From positions 2,275,390-2,339,389 of the forward strand of contig AP021857.1 in assembly GCA_017347485.1 (NCBI GenBank): a DNA stretch of 64,000 nt, given 5' to 3'. The DNA comes from Candidatus Desulfobacillus denitrificans. Lineage in GTDB: Bacteria > Pseudomonadota > Gammaproteobacteria > Burkholderiales > Rhodocyclaceae. Below are positions 35,844-45,628 of this stretch, piece after piece. How positions within the stretch are numbered: the first letter of the stretch is position 1; each line of letters starts with the position of its first letter. The position numbers were made by a program, and so were the translations under genes. Below the pieces are notes generated by a model. It was given only the letters and a program-made list of their open reading frames with translations. It did not search any database and was not told the DNA's origin.

Positions 35844-36265
35844 GCCTGCCCCGCTTCAGTGAGGGCGGTGATGTGCGTGCGCCGCCCGTGATCGACGATG
35901 GATAGCGCAAGGCGCAGGTCGGCCGGGGCAAGATAGTCCCCGGCCTTGTCGGGCCATTCGACGAGGCAGACCGCCCCGCCCTGAAAGTATTCGTCCAAGC
36001 CTGCATCCAGGTATTCTTCCGGCTGGCTGAATCTATAAAAATCAAAGTGATGCAAGTTTAAACTAGAAATAGCATAAAGTTCAACCAGTGTAAAGGTCGG
36101 GCTCTTCACGTTGCCCGCATAACCGAGGCCGCGCAGCACCCCGCGCACGAGCGTCGTCTTGCCGCTGCCGAGGTCGCCTTCGAGCCAGATCACCAGACCC
36201 GGGGCCAGTGCCTGCGACAGCGCGGTACCCAGGGCGAGCGTAGCCGCCTCGTCTGGCAGGCGCAT
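35789..36265 (-). CDS. tsaE: tRNA t6A biosynthesis ATPase TsaE
   Basis: A 158-residue P-loop protein with Walker A EGDLGSGKTTLV, the family SPTFTLVE segment, HFDFYR, and VEWPDKAGDYL. With TsaB and TsaD it makes threonylcarbamoyl-adenosine on tRNAs reading ANN codons. It is divergent from queG with about 10-20 bp between starts and overlaps amiC, the common tsaE-amiC pair. Confidence 0.93.
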   Translation of the reverse strand: MRLPDEAATLALGTALSQALAPGLVIWLEGDLGSGKTTLVRGVLRGLGYAGNVKSPTFTLVELYAISSLNLHHFDFYRFSQPEEYLDAGLDEYFQGGAVCLVEWPDKAGDYLAPADLRLALSIVDHGRRTHITALTEAGQACLSRLRHCLPESAAASS

Positions 36266-36286
36266 GGACAGGCTATGATCTTCAGA

Positions 36287-37348
36287 ATGCAAAACACACG
36301 CTCCATCGATGGGGTTGCACTCGCCGCGCGCATCCGGCAGTGGGGACGGGCGCTGGGCTTCGATGCCGTCGGCATCGCCGGCACGGCGCTCGACGCGGCA
36401 GAAGCCGAACTGCAGGCCTGGCTCGCCGCCGGCTTCCACGGCGAGATGGATTATATGGCAAGCCACGGCACGAAACGTTCGCGCCCGGCGGAGCTGGTGC
36501 CGGGCACGGTGAGCGTCGTCACGGCGCGCATGAACTACCTGCCGCAGGCCGTGCCGATGGAGACGGTGCTGGCCGACGGCGCGCGCGCCGCCATCTCCCG
36601 CTACGCACTTGGCCGCGACTACCACAAGCTGCTGCGTGCGCGCCTGCAGAAGCTGGCGGAGCGCATCGCAGCCGAGATCGGCCCCTTCGGCCATCGCGTG
36701 TTCACGGATTCCGCGCCGGTGCAGGAAGTGGCGCTGGCTTCAATGAGCGGGCTGGGCTGGCGCGGCAAGCACACGCTGCTGCTGACGCGCGAGGCCGGCT
36801 CGTATTTTTTCCTCGGCGAGCTCTACACCGACCTGCCGCTGCCGGCCGACCCGCGTCAGGCGGAACACTGCGGCAACTGTCGCGCCTGCCTCGACGTCTG
36901 CCCGACGCAGGCCATCGTCGCGCCGTACACGGTGGATGCGCGGCGCTGCATCTCCTATCTCACCATCGAGCTGAAAGGGGCGATTCCCGAGGAACTGCGG
37001 CCGCTGATCGGCAACCGCGTCTACGGCTGCGACGACTGCCAGCTCGCCTGCCCGTGGAACCGTTTCGCGCGCCGTACCGCGGAGACTGACTTTTCCGTGC
37101 GCCACGGCCTCGACAACGCCAGCCTCGTCGAGCTGTTCGCCTGGTCAGCGGAAGAGTTCAAGTCGCGCCTGGCCGGCAGCGCGATCTACCGCATCGGCTT
37201 CGAGCGCTGGCTGCGCAACCTGGCCGTCGGCCTGGGCAATGCGCCAAGCTCGCCCGAGGTGATTGCCGCACTTGCCTCACGCCGCGACCACCCGTCCGAG
37301 CTCGTGCGCGAGCACGTCGCCTGGGCCTTGGCGCGTCACGGCGCCTGA
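36287..37348 (+). CDS. queG: Epoxyqueuosine reductase
   Basis: The enzyme (353 residues from ATG 36287; an in-frame ATG at 36275 would add four) catalyses the last step of queuosine formation in tRNA. It uses cobalamin and two 4Fe-4S clusters (CGNCRACLDVCP near 195 and CDDCQLACPWN near 248). HEAT-like repeats follow at the C-terminus. A minus-orientation copy of the dispersed motif at 37069-37093 encodes RTAETDF, aligned without gap to the E. coli protein. Its end overlaps the DUF2784 gene. Confidence 0.95.
   Translation: MQNTRSIDGVALAARIRQWGRALGFDAVGIAGTALDAAEAELQAWLAAGFHGEMDYMASHGTKRSRPAELVPGTVSVVTARMNYLPQAVPMETVLADGARAAISRYALGRDYHKLLRARLQKLAERIAAEIGPFGHRVFTDSAPVQEVALASMSGLGWRGKHTLLLTREAGSYFFLGELYTDLPLPADPRQAEHCGNCRACLDVCPTQAIVAPYTVDARRCISYLTIELKGAIPEELRPLIGNRVYGCDDCQLACPWNRFARRTAETDFSVRHGLDNASLVELFAWSAEEFKSRLAGSAIYRIGFERWLRNLAVGLGNAPSSPEVIAALASRRDHPSELVREHVAWALARHGA
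37069..37093 (-). repeat. Dispersed bipartite motif, copy inside queG
   Basis: On the minus strand AAAGTCAGTC-N8-ACGGCG is exact, and 22 of 25 bases equal the intergenic 3715 copy. Antisense to queG. Confidence 0.65.
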
Positions 37349-37719
37349 GGCGGAATCCTTCGCCAGAGCCAGGCCGCCAGCAGCGCCAGCGCGACATACA
37401 GCAGGGTGAATAACGCTGGCGGGAAATCCCAGTAGAGCAGCCGGCCGAGCCAATGGCCGATGAAGCCGGCTTCGCCGGAGGTGCCGCCGCGCAGCATGTT
37501 TTCCCACACCGTCAGCGGGCAGGCGATGCCGGCCAGGGATTCGAGCGCGACGAAGGCGATGGCGCCGGCATGCAGCAGGCGCAGGCGGCGGTGCCGCACC
37601 CAGCGCCAGCCGGCGGCTGCACCAAGCGGGATGAGCACGAAGCCGGCCGTGATGAAGCCGGCGATGCAGACGTGAACGACGAGGATGAGATCGGCCAGCA
37701 CGCGCACGCCGATCGGCAA
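37336..37719 (-). CDS. DUF2784 family membrane protein
   Basis: A 127-residue protein with four membrane helices and the family landmarks LILVVHVCIAGFITAGF, CPLTVWENMLR and GFIGHWLGRLLYWDFP. Function unknown. Convergent with queG (13-bp overlap) and 4 bp downstream of the sulfurtransferase gene on the same strand. Confidence 0.82.
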   Translation of the reverse strand: MPIGVRVLADLILVVHVCIAGFITAGFVLIPLGAAAGWRWVRHRRLRLLHAGAIAFVALESLAGIACPLTVWENMLRGGTSGEAGFIGHWLGRLLYWDFPPALFTLLYVALALLAAWLWRRIPPQAP

Positions 37720-37723
37720 GGCC

Positions 37724-38575
37724 TCAGGGGCCGGTCGCCACCGGCCGCGCCGGGTCGGCGCACCATTCGCTCCAGGAGCCGGGATACAGCCGCGAGCCGA
37801 CGAGACCCGCCACTTCCATGGCGAGCTGGTTGTGGCAGGCCGTCACGCCGGAGCCGCAGGAATGCACGACCTCCTCCGCGCGCCACCCGGCGAGCAGCGC
37901 CTGGTATTCGGCGCGCAATGCCTCGGCCAGCTTGAAGCGCCCGTCGGGCAGCAGGTTGTCCTTGAAGAAACGGTTCACCGCGCCGGGCATGTGGCCGCCG
38001 ACCGGGTCGAGCGTTTCGTTCTCGCCGCGGAAGCGCTGCGGATTGCGCGCATCCAGCAATCTCACGCCGTCCTGCGCCGACTGACTTTCCACGAAGCCCA
38101 CATCGACGGCCATGTCCGGCCGCAGCCGCGGCACGAACACGGCATGCGGATGCTTCGACTCGGCGTCGGTCGTCTCGTAACCGGCCGCCTCCCAGGCGTT
38201 GATGCCGCCGTCGAGCAGCGCCACGGCGTCGTGGCCGAGCCAGCGCAGCATCCACCACATGCGCACGGCGTAGGTGCCGCCGGCGTCGTCGTAGACCACC
38301 ACCTGGCTGTCGTTGCCGACGCCCCACTCGCCCAGTTTGGCGGCGAAGCGCGCCGGATCGGGCAGCGGATGGCGGCCGGTCTTGCCGGTGATCGGCCCGG
38401 AGAGGTCGCGTTCGAGGTGGGCGTAGATCGCCCCCGGGATGTGCACCTCGCGGTAGGCCAACTCGCCGGCGTGGGTATGCACCAGGTCGAAGGAGCAGTC
38501 GAAGACGCGCCAGCGCGCGTCGTGCAGGTGCTGCGCCAGGTCGGCCGCGCCGACCAGCGTGGTGAACGTCTTCAT
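37724..38575 (-). CDS. sseA: 3-mercaptopyruvate/thiosulfate sulfurtransferase
   Basis: A 283-residue protein of two rhodanese domains; the second carries the active loop CGSGVTA (catalytic Cys near 240), the signature of mercaptopyruvate sulfurtransferases. DGGINAWEAAGYET and LYPGSWSEW are conserved. Cytoplasmic sulfur transfer to thiol or cyanide acceptors. ATG 38575 overlaps the upstream gene by ATGA. A sense copy of the dispersed motif (38064-38088) encodes ESQSAQDGV in the inter-domain linker. Confidence 0.9.
   Translation of the reverse strand: MKTFTTLVGAADLAQHLHDARWRVFDCSFDLVHTHAGELAYREVHIPGAIYAHLERDLSGPITGKTGRHPLPDPARFAAKLGEWGVGNDSQVVVYDDAGGTYAVRMWWMLRWLGHDAVALLDGGINAWEAAGYETTDAESKHPHAVFVPRLRPDMAVDVGFVESQSAQDGVRLLDARNPQRFRGENETLDPVGGHMPGAVNRFFKDNLLPDGRFKLAEALRAEYQALLAGWRAEEVVHSCGSGVTACHNQLAMEVAGLVGSRLYPGSWSEWCADPARPVATGP
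38064..38088 (-). repeat. Dispersed bipartite motif, copy inside the sulfurtransferase gene
   Basis: On the minus strand AAAGTCAGTC-N8-ACGGCG is exact; 22 of 25 bases match the copy at 62995. Same orientation as the gene. Confidence 0.65.
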
Positions 38576-38925
38576 TCCTGTCCGGATTCCAGCCAGCCGC
38601 GCGCTTCCTGCTCGTCGTCGAAGACTTCGATGTCGGCATCGACGAAGGCCTGCGACAGCCAGGCGCTCCAGGTCACCCACTGCGAATCGGTCAGCACGGC
38701 GACCTTGCCGAAGTCGTGGCTGTGGGCGCGCGAGAACTTGATCTCCTCCCAGGCCATGTCCAGCGTGAAATCGGCCATCTGGCGCAAGTCGAACAACAGG
38801 TTCACCGGGCCCTCGAACTTCACCTTGAAATTCACCAGCTCCTCGAATTCCTTGTAGTCGGCGAGGGTGAACTCGCCGTACACGGCGACGCTGACCAGCT
38901 TGTCCTTGTGATCGGTGACGATCAT
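38572..38925 (-). CDS. SpoIIAA-like (STAS superfamily) protein
   Basis: A 117-residue protein with the SpoIIAA-like fold: VSVAVYGEFTLADYKEFE, a central VNLLFDLRQM strand, and KVAVLTDSQWVTW followed by a DADIEVFDDEQEARGWL end. Relatives are phosphoryl-regulated or lipid-binding STAS proteins, but no function is established for this type. Coupled to the sulfurtransferase (ATGA overlap). Confidence 0.75.
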   Translation of the reverse strand: MIVTDHKDKLVSVAVYGEFTLADYKEFEELVNFKVKFEGPVNLLFDLRQMADFTLDMAWEEIKFSRAHSHDFGKVAVLTDSQWVTWSAWLSQAFVDADIEVFDDEQEARGWLESGQE

Positions 38926-38959
38926 GTTGCGCTCCCTTGTTTAACCGTTTCCCACTATA

Positions 38960-39835
38960 TCAATCCTGCCCGGCCGGCGCACGGGATTGCATCGTGGCGA
39001 GCAGGCCGCTGGCGACGATGAGCGCGATGGCGAGCCACGACGACCAGGGCAGCACCTCGTGCCATAGGAGGACGCCGAACAGGCTGGAGAACACCACCGT
39101 GCTGTAGGCCAGGCTCGCCGAGACGAGCGTCTTGCCGTGCTTGTAGGCGCGCGTCAGCGCCAGTTGCGCCAAAGTGCCGAAGCCGCCGACGCCGAGCACG
39201 AGGAGCAGGCCCGTGCCGCCGATGGCATGGAAGGGATCGCTCGCCAGCGCCCAGGGCAACCCGCCCAGCGTCGACATCAGCGAGAAATGGAACACCACCC
39301 GCCACTCCGGCTCGCCCAGTTGCCCCAGCTGGCGGACGTTGTAGAAGGCGATGCCGGCGCCGGCGCCGGAGGCCAGGGCCGCCAGCGCGCCCGACCACTG
39401 CTCGGAGGCGAAGCTCGGGCGCAGCAGCAGTGCCACGCCGGCCAGGCCAAGCGCCAGGGCCAGGAACAGCAGCGGACGCACCCGCTCGCCCGACCAGAGC
39501 ACCAGGATCACCGCCAGGAACAGGGGCGAGGTGTAGTTGAGCGTCACCGCCGTCGCCAGCGGCAGTTCGCTGATTGCGTAGAAATACATCACCAGCGAAA
39601 CGAAGCCGGCCAGGCCGCGCCACAGGTGGGCGCGCCAATGCGGCGTGGACAGCGGCAGGCGCCTGGCCAGTACATAGCCTCCCAGAAGGACCAGCGCCAC
39701 GAAGCCGCGGTAAAACACCAGTTCGGCCGCGGAAAACAGGCTCGCGCCCAGCTTGACGCAAACCGCCATGCAGGCAAACAGCGCGCTGGCGGCCAGCATC
39801 CACAGCGATTGCATCGAAGCCCTGGAAAAATCCAT
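38960..39835 (-). CDS. EamA-family (DMT superfamily) transporter
   Basis: A 291-residue protein with ten membrane helices made of two EamA repeats (first PTHWRAHLWRGLAGF-like loop after helix 2; second ALTRAYKHGKTLVSASLAYSTVVF). These are metabolite or drug exporters; the substrate cannot be told. I chose ATG 39835 (MDFSRAS); ATG 39814 is also possible, while the longer open frame upstream is not hydrophobic. Confidence 0.82.
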   Translation of the reverse strand: MDFSRASMQSLWMLAASALFACMAVCVKLGASLFSAAELVFYRGFVALVLLGGYVLARRLPLSTPHWRAHLWRGLAGFVSLVMYFYAISELPLATAVTLNYTSPLFLAVILVLWSGERVRPLLFLALALGLAGVALLLRPSFASEQWSGALAALASGAGAGIAFYNVRQLGQLGEPEWRVVFHFSLMSTLGGLPWALASDPFHAIGGTGLLLVLGVGGFGTLAQLALTRAYKHGKTLVSASLAYSTVVFSSLFGVLLWHEVLPWSSWLAIALIVASGLLATMQSRAPAGQD

Positions 39836-39963
39836 GTCGGACACCGTAGAAGCGCCACAAGCCGTTGGCGCGGCTGAAAAAAGCCGTTGAGTATAGACGA
39901 AGCGCGGCGTGCCCTGAAGAAGGCAATACGCTATGATTACGCTTTGCCTTTCCGCAATCCCCA

Positions 39964-40200
39964 ATGAGCCAAGCCGCCAACGACAAGCCGCCCGCCTCCT
40001 TCGAGGCGGCGCTGGCCGAACTGGAATCCATCGTTCAGGGCATGGAAACCGGCAAGCTGAGCCTGGAAGAGTCGCTCGCCGCCTATCAGCGCGGCACGGC
40101 TCTCCTCAAGTACTGCCAGGGCGCCCTGGCCGCCGCGGAACAGAAAATCCAGGTCCTCGAAGCGGGTGAATTGCGCGATCTGCCGGGCGCCGCCGAATAA
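39964..40200 (+). CDS. xseB: Exodeoxyribonuclease VII small subunit
   Basis: A 78-residue helical protein with the XseB core SFEAALAELESIVQGMETG and LSLEESLAAYQRG. It joins XseA (not in this window) in a nuclease that degrades single-stranded DNA. First gene of xseB-ispA-dxs-folE2; a TATGAT -10-like sequence lies at 39932-39937. Confidence 0.95.
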   Translation: MSQAANDKPPASFEAALAELESIVQGMETGKLSLEESLAAYQRGTALLKYCQGALAAAEQKIQVLEAGELRDLPGAAE

Positions 40201-40207
40201 TTTTTTC

Positions 40208-41095
40208 ATGGATTTCCAGAGCTGGATGACTGCCGTGCAGCAGCGCACCGAGCGTGCGCTCGACAGCCTGCTGCCGGCCGCCGAGATCGCCCCGCGGCGC
40301 CTGCACCAAGCCATGCGCTACGCCACTTTGGGCGGCGGCAAGCGCGTGCGCCCGCTGCTCTGCCATGCCGCCGGCGAACTCGTCGGCGCCGACCACGCGC
40401 GCCTCGACATCGCCGGCTGCGCCGTCGAAATGGTCCACGCCTATTCCCTGGCGCACGACGACCTGCCCTGCATGGACAACGACGTCCTCAGGCGCGGCAA
40501 GCCGACCTGCCACGTCGAATACGACGAGGCCACCGCCCTGCTGGTCGGCGACGCCCTGCAATCGCAGGCCTTCCTGCTGCTCTCCGACCATGTGCTGGCG
40601 GACGACCCGCCGCGGCAGATCGGCATGATCCGCCTGCTGGCGCAGGCCGCCGGCTCGCGCGGCATGGCCGGCGGCCAGATGATCGACATCGAGGGCACCG
40701 GCCAGCAGCTGAGCCGCGTTGAACTCGAGTTCATGCACGTGCACAAGACCGGCGCGCTGATCCGCGCGGCGATCCTGCTCGGCGCGCAGTGCGGCGCGCC
40801 GCTGCCCGGGGCGGAAATGGCGCGGCTCGACCATTTCGCCAAGCGCGTCGGCCTGCTCTTCCAGGTGATCGACGACATCCTCGACACCGAGGCCAGCACG
40901 GCGACACTGGGCAAGACCGCCGGCAAGGATGCCGCCCAGGGCAAGGCCACCTACGTCAGCGCGATGGGCCTCGCCGAGGCGCGCGAAATGGCGGATGCCC
41001 TGCGCAGCGAGGCGCGCGCAGCCATCGAGGCCTTCGGCGAGCGCGGTCGCCGCCTGCACGAGCTGGCCCACTACATCGTCACCCGAAAGTTCTGA
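40208..41095 (+). CDS. ispA: Farnesyl diphosphate synthase
   Basis: A 295-residue all-helical prenyltransferase with the first aspartate motif in SLAHDDLPCMDND (about 84) and the second in QVIDDILD (about 222), plus GGGKRVRPLL. It condenses IPP with DMAPP and GPP to give C15 FPP. ATG 40208 is 7 bp after xseB. Confidence 0.96.
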   Translation: MDFQSWMTAVQQRTERALDSLLPAAEIAPRRLHQAMRYATLGGGKRVRPLLCHAAGELVGADHARLDIAGCAVEMVHAYSLAHDDLPCMDNDVLRRGKPTCHVEYDEATALLVGDALQSQAFLLLSDHVLADDPPRQIGMIRLLAQAAGSRGMAGGQMIDIEGTGQQLSRVELEFMHVHKTGALIRAAILLGAQCGAPLPGAEMARLDHFAKRVGLLFQVIDDILDTEASTATLGKTAGKDAAQGKATYVSAMGLAEAREMADALRSEARAAIEAFGERGRRLHELAHYIVTRKF

Positions 41096-41101
41096 TTTCA
41101 G

Positions 41102-42955
41102 ATGTCCGCCTACCCGCTGCTCGAGACCATCGACGATCCGGCCGCGCTGCGCCAGCTGGAGCGCAAGCAATTGCCGCAGCTGGCCCAGGAGCTGCGCGAG
41201 TTCCTCATCGAGTCGGTGTCGAAAACCGGCGGCCATCTGTCGTCCAACCTCGGCACGGTGGAGCTGGCCATCGCCCTGCACTATGTCTTCAACACGCCGG
41301 AAGACCGCATCGTCTGGGACGTCGGCCACCAGACCTATGCCCACAAGGTGCTCACCGGCCGGCGCGCCGGCATGGCCAAGCTGCGCATGCTGGGCGGCGT
41401 CTCCGGCTTTCCGCGCCGCGACGAGAGCCCCTACGACACCTTCGGCACCGGCCATTCCTCGACTTCCATTTCGGCCGCGCTGGGCATGGCCATCGGCGCG
41501 CGCGACCGCGGCGAGCAGAAGCACGTCGTCGCCGTCATCGGCGACGGCGCCATGACGGCCGGCATGGCCTTCGAGGCGCTCAACAACGCCGGCGTGGCGG
41601 ACGCCAACCTGCTCGTCATCCTCAACGACAACGACATGTCGATCTCGCCGCCGGTGGGCGCGCTCAACAAGTACCTGGCGCGGCTGTTCTCGGGCCACGC
41701 CTTCAATGCCGCGCGCCGCGCCGGCGAGAAGGTGCTCGGCGTCTCGCCCTCGCTGCTGGAGTTCGCCAAGCGCACCGAGGAGCACCTGAAGGGCATGCTC
41801 ACGCCGGGCACGCTGTTCGAGGAGTTCGGCTTCAATTACATCGGCCCGATCGACGGCCACGACCTCGATTCGCTGGTGCCGACGCTGAAGAACATCGCCG
41901 AACTGAAGGGGCCGCAGTTTCTCCACGTCATCACGCGCAAGGGCCATGGCTACAAGCTGGCCGAGGCCGATCCGGTGCTTTACCACGGCGTCTCGAAGTT
42001 CGACAGCGAGAGCGGCATCCAGCAGGGCAAGGGCGCGGGCCGCCTCACCTACACCCAGATCTTCGGCGACTGGCTGTGCGACATGGCGGCGGAGGACGAT
42101 CGTCTGGTCGCCATCACGCCGGCCATGAAGGAAGGCTCCGGCATGGTGCGCTTCGCCGAGGAATTTCCGCGCCGCTTCCACGATGTCGGCATCGCCGAGC
42201 AGCACGCGCTGACTTTTGCCGCCGGCCTGGCCTGCGAGGGCATCAAGCCGGTGGTGGCCATCTACTCGACCTTCCTGCAGCGGGCCTACGACCAGCTCAT
42301 CCACGACATCGCCCTGCAGCGCCTGCCGGTGATGCTGGCCATCGACCGCGGCGGCCTGGTGGGGGCCGATGGCGCCACCCACAACGGTGCCTTCGACCTG
42401 TCCTATCTGGCCTGCGTGCCGAACCTGGTCGTCATGGCCCCCGCCGACGAGAACGAATGCCGGCAGATGCTCACCACCGCCTTCCTGCACGACGGCCCCA
42501 GCGCCGTGCGCTATCCGCGCGGCCATGGCCCGGGCGTGGCGCTGCAAGCAGGACTGGCAAGCCTCCCCATCGGCAAGGGAGAAATCCGCCGCTCCGGCGC
42601 TCGCGTCGCCCTGCTCGCCTTCGGCAGCATGCTGGCCCCGGCCCTCGAGGCGGGCGAACGGCTCGACGCCACGGTAGCCAACATGCGCTTCGTCAAGCCG
42701 CTCGACCACGAACTGGTCAGGGAGCTCGCCTTCGCCCATGATCTGCTGGTGACCGTCGAGGAGAACGTCGTGATCGGCGGCGCCGGCGCGGAAGTCGCGC
42801 GCTCGCTCGAAGAGCAGGGACTCAACACGCGGATGCTGCGTCTCGGCCTGCCCGACCGCTTTACCGAGCATGGCGATGCCGCCACGCTGCTGGCCCAGTT
42901 GGGCCTGGACGCCGAACACATCGCCGAAAGGGTCAAACGGGCAATACTTGAGTAA
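41102..42955 (+). CDS. dxs: 1-deoxy-D-xylulose-5-phosphate synthase
   Basis: The 617-residue thiamine-diphosphate enzyme makes DXP, the first MEP-pathway step. Motifs: [15 protein letters not shown], the ThDP-magnesium site [18 protein letters not shown], and [17 protein letters not shown] with the catalytic glutamate. It starts 6 bp after ispA. The third motif overlaps a weaker minus-orientation copy of the dispersed motif (42192-42216). Confidence 0.97.
   Translation: MSAYPLLETIDDPAALRQLERKQLPQLAQELREFLIESVSKTGGHLSSNLGTVELAIALHYVFNTPEDRIVWDVGHQTYAHKVLTGRRAGMAKLRMLGGVSGFPRRDESPYDTFGTGHSSTSISAALGMAIGARDRGEQKHVVAVIGDGAMTAGMAFEALNNAGVADANLLVILNDNDMSISPPVGALNKYLARLFSGHAFNAARRAGEKVLGVSPSLLEFAKRTEEHLKGMLTPGTLFEEFGFNYIGPIDGHDLDSLVPTLKNIAELKGPQFLHVITRKGHGYKLAEADPVLYHGVSKFDSESGIQQGKGAGRLTYTQIFGDWLCDMAAEDDRLVAITPAMKEGSGMVRFAEEFPRRFHDVGIAEQHALTFAAGLACEGIKPVVAIYSTFLQRAYDQLIHDIALQRLPVMLAIDRGGLVGADGATHNGAFDLSYLACVPNLVVMAPADENECRQMLTTAFLHDGPSAVRYPRGHGPGVALQAGLASLPIGKGEIRRSGARVALLAFGSMLAPALEAGERLDATVANMRFVKPLDHELVRELAFAHDLLVTVEENVVIGGAGAEVARSLEEQGLNTRMLRLGLPDRFTEHGDAATLLAQLGLDAEHIAERVKRAILE
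42192..42216 (-). repeat. Dispersed bipartite motif, weaker copy inside dxs
   Basis: On the minus strand AAAGTCAG-N10-TCGGCG: right half one mismatch, position 9-10 CG. It sits on a strictly conserved protein motif, so coding constraint may explain part of it. Confidence 0.35.
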
Positions 42956-42976
42956 TTCTGTCGGGAATGATAGGAT
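42948..42976 (+). promoter_or_regulatory. Possible promoter of folE2
   Basis: TTGAGT and TAGGAT are separated by 17 bp at the end of dxs, about 50 bp before the folE2 start. Two mismatches in each hexamer. Confidence 0.35.
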
Positions 42977-43026
42977 GCGTTCAAAAGAAAACGCTGATAG
43001 ACGCCCCCCACCCCCGAGAGAACCGC

Positions 43027-43833
43027 ATGAGAATGAATGAAACCATGGCCATTCCCGACGTCCAAGGCTCCGCCGATACCCGCCAGCTGGCCATCAACAA
43101 GGTCGGCATCAAGTCGATCCGCCATCCCGTCAGGGTGATGGACAAGGATGGCGGCGTGCAGCACACCATCGCCGTGTTCAACATGTACGTCGGCCTGCCG
43201 CACAACTTCAAGGGCACGCACATGTCGCGCTTCGTCGAGATCCTCAACGCCAACGAGCGCGAGATCTCCGTCGAGAATTTCGAGCCGATGGTGCGCGAAA
43301 TGGTCAAGCGGCTGGAGGCGGAAACCGGCCTCGTCGAGATGACCTTCCCCTATTTCGTCAACAAGAAGGCGCCCGTATCCGGCGTGCAGAGCCTGATGGA
43401 CTACGAGGTGACTTTCATCGGGCAGGTCTGCGACGGCGGCAAGTACCGCTTCACCATGAAGGTGCTGGTGCCGGTGACCAGCCTGTGTCCTTGCTCCAAG
43501 AAGATTTCCGAGCGGGGCGCGCACAACCAGCGTTCCCACGTCACCGTCACCGCCACGACGAACGATTTCGTCTGGATCGAGGAGCTGGTGCAGCTGGTGG
43601 AAAGCCAGGCCTCGTGCGAGCTGTACGGCCTGCTCAAGCGCCCCGACGAAAAGTACATCACCGAGCGCGCCTACGACAACCCGAAGTTCGTCGAGGACAT
43701 GGTGCGCGATGTCGCGGCCCTGCTGAATGCGGAAAACCGCATCGATGCCTATGTGGTGGAATCGGAGAACTTCGAGTCCATCCACAACCATTCCGCCTAC
43801 GCCCTCATCGAGCGCGACAAGCGCAAGGGCTGA
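43027..43833 (+). CDS. folE2: GTP cyclohydrolase IB (FolE2)
   Basis: The 268-residue protein is the metal-flexible alternative to FolE, making dihydroneopterin triphosphate for folate. Family motifs: [20 protein letters not shown], and the cysteine site [20 protein letters not shown]. The start may be 43027, 43033 or 43045; the family usually begins just before MAIPDVQ. It follows dxs with a 71-bp gap and may have its own promoter. Use of FolE2 often goes with zinc limitation, but no Zur-like site is evident. Confidence 0.94.
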   Translation: MRMNETMAIPDVQGSADTRQLAINKVGIKSIRHPVRVMDKDGGVQHTIAVFNMYVGLPHNFKGTHMSRFVEILNANEREISVENFEPMVREMVKRLEAETGLVEMTFPYFVNKKAPVSGVQSLMDYEVTFIGQVCDGGKYRFTMKVLVPVTSLCPCSKKISERGAHNQRSHVTVTATTNDFVWIEELVQLVESQASCELYGLLKRPDEKYITERAYDNPKFVEDMVRDVAALLNAENRIDAYVVESENFESIHNHSAYALIERDKRKG

Positions 43834-43857
43834 AGCCTCTTCCCGCCAGCCCGCCAC

Positions 43858-43884
43858 AAAAAAACGGGGCGCCGCAGCGCCCCG
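43858..43884 (-). terminator. Intrinsic terminator of the rpsP-rplS operon
   Basis: CGGGGCGC (43865-43872) pairs with GCGCCCCG (43877-43884) around a CGCA loop. On the minus strand seven T follow (43864-43858). Confidence 0.9.
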
Positions 43885-43912
43885 CCCCGTCTGGCTTGCC
43901 TGGCCCGGCCTC

Positions 43913-44290
43913 TTACTGCGTGCCGGCCTTGCTGGAAGTCGCCAGTTTCTCGCGAATCCGCGCCGACTTGCCGGCGCGGCTGCGCAGGTAGTACAGCTTG
44001 GCCCGGCGCACGTCGCCCCTGCGCTTCACCTCGATGCTGGCAATCAGGGGGGAATAGGTCTGGAAGGTGCGCTCGACGCCTTCGCCCGAGGAGATCTTTC
44101 GCACCGTGAAAGCGGAGTTGAGGCCGCGGTTGCGCTTGCCGATCACGACGCCCTCGTAGGCCTGCACGCGCTTGCGTTCGCCTTCGACGACGTTCACGTT
44201 CACGATCACCGTGTCACCGGGGGCGAAGTCGGGGATGTTCTTGCCGAGGCGGGCGATTTCTTCCTGCTCAAGCTGCTGGATGAGGTTCAT
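43913..44290 (-). CDS. rplS: 50S ribosomal protein L19
   Basis: A 125-residue protein with the L19 core ([62 protein letters not shown]). It lies at the 30S-50S interface. Last gene of rpsP-rimM-trmD-rplS, followed by a strong terminator. Confidence 0.98.
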   Translation of the reverse strand: MNLIQQLEQEEIARLGKNIPDFAPGDTVIVNVNVVEGERKRVQAYEGVVIGKRNRGLNSAFTVRKISSGEGVERTFQTYSPLIASIEVKRRGDVRRAKLYYLRSRAGKSARIREKLATSSKAGTQ

Positions 44291-44373
44291 TGCATTGCTC
44301 CTGATTCAATTGGCCCTTGGCCTGGCACACAGAGCAGGCCTCGGCCTGATGCGTGCATTTCTGGTTAAAAGAA

Positions 44374-45120
44374 CTACTTTTCCCGTTCCTGCCTGAATTC
44401 CTCAAGCAGCGTTGCTTCTTCTTTGCTCAATTCCCGGTCGGCAATCAGTTCCGGGCGCCTCAGCCAGGTTCTTCCCAGCGCCTGTTTCAGCCGCCACCGG
44501 CGTATTTCCGCGTGGTGGCCGGACAGCAGGACCTGCGGCACCGGAATGCCTGCATACACCTCCGGCCGGGTGTAGTGCGGGCAGTCGAGCAGGCCATCGG
44601 CAAAGGACTCTTCCACGGCCGAATCGGCATCGTTCAACGCCCCCGGCAACTGCCGCACCACCGCATCGATCAGCGCCATGGCTGCGATTTCGCCGCCCGA
44701 GAGGACGAAATCGCCAAGCGATATCTCCTCGTCCACATTGCGCTCGATCAGCCTCTCGTCGACGCCTTCATAGCGTCCGCACAGCAGGATCGCTCCGTCC
44801 TCCCGCGCCAGCCCGGCCGCTCTCGCATGGCCGAGAGGGCGTCCTTGCGGCGACAGATAAATCACCTTCGCCCCCGGCTGGTCCGCTTTTGCCGCAAGAA
44901 CCGCCTTTTCCAGCGGCTCGGCCAGCATCACCATGCCGGGGCCGCCTCCGTAGGGACGATCGTCCACCGTCCGGTAATTGTCCGTGGCGAAGTCGCGCGG
45001 GTTCCGCAACGCCAATCGCCACAGCCCCCGCTCTCTCGCCCGCCCCGTAATGCCGTAGTCGGCGACCGCCGCGAACATCCCGGGAAACAGGGTGATGACA
45101 TCGAAAGTGATGCTCACCAC
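44374..45120 (-). CDS. trmD: tRNA (guanine-N1)-methyltransferase
   Basis: A 248-residue SPOUT methyltransferase that methylates G37 and prevents frameshifting. Motifs: [36 protein letters not shown], and [12 protein letters not shown]. Overlaps rimM by 7 bp. Confidence 0.98.
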   Translation of the reverse strand: MVSITFDVITLFPGMFAAVADYGITGRARERGLWRLALRNPRDFATDNYRTVDDRPYGGGPGMVMLAEPLEKAVLAAKADQPGAKVIYLSPQGRPLGHARAAGLAREDGAILLCGRYEGVDERLIERNVDEEISLGDFVLSGGEIAAMALIDAVVRQLPGALNDADSAVEESFADGLLDCPHYTRPEVYAGIPVPQVLLSGHHAEIRRWRLKQALGRTWLRRPELIADRELSKEEATLLEEFRQEREK

Positions 45121-45623
45121 GCCCTCTCCCAGTCCACGCTGATCCGTCCGCCGGACAGGTCCACCGCCTTGATCACCGAGGCCACGAAGGGCAGAAGGCG
45201 CCGCGTGCCGTCTTCGTCGCGCACATCGAGCACTTCATGTGCTCCGGAGCGAATCAGTTCGGCCACGTGTCCCAGGCGGTCCCCGGCAGTATTCACCACT
45301 TCCAGACCGGCCAGGTCGGCCCAGTAATATTCATTTCCCGCCGTGGCCGGCAACGCGGCGCGCGGCGCGCCAACGTACTGCCGGCTCAGCAACTCGGCGG
45401 CGTCGCGATCATCGACGCCGTCGAATCTGGCGACAAGCCCCTTGCCCTGCACCTTGCATTCGGCCAGCGTGCGCGCCTGCCATGCGGCATCGCCAGCGTC
45501 TTCCCGCTGGCACAGCCACCAGCACGGCATGTCGGTCCAGGCTTCCGGATCGTCTCCGAACACCTGTACCTTCACCCACCCACGCACTCCGAACGGGGCG
45601 GTGACGCGCCCCAGAACGACCAT
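45114..45623 (-). CDS. rimM: 16S rRNA processing protein RimM
   Basis: A 169-residue protein with the N-terminal RimM barrel ([19 protein letters not shown]) and a PRC-barrel ([37 protein letters not shown]). It helps mature the 30S head and binds S19. Six bp after rpsP. Confidence 0.97.
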   Translation of the reverse strand: MVVLGRVTAPFGVRGWVKVQVFGDDPEAWTDMPCWWLCQREDAGDAAWQARTLAECKVQGKGLVARFDGVDDRDAAELLSRQYVGAPRAALPATAGNEYYWADLAGLEVVNTAGDRLGHVAELIRSGAHEVLDVRDEDGTRRLLPFVASVIKAVDLSGGRISVDWERAW

Positions 45624-45628
45624 TGCGA

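Noticed and set aside
40106..42919. Very long minus-strand open frame opposite ispA and dxs
   Set aside because: It is the antisense shadow of two unmistakable enzymes in GC-rich DNA; its translation is low-complexity and has no family features.
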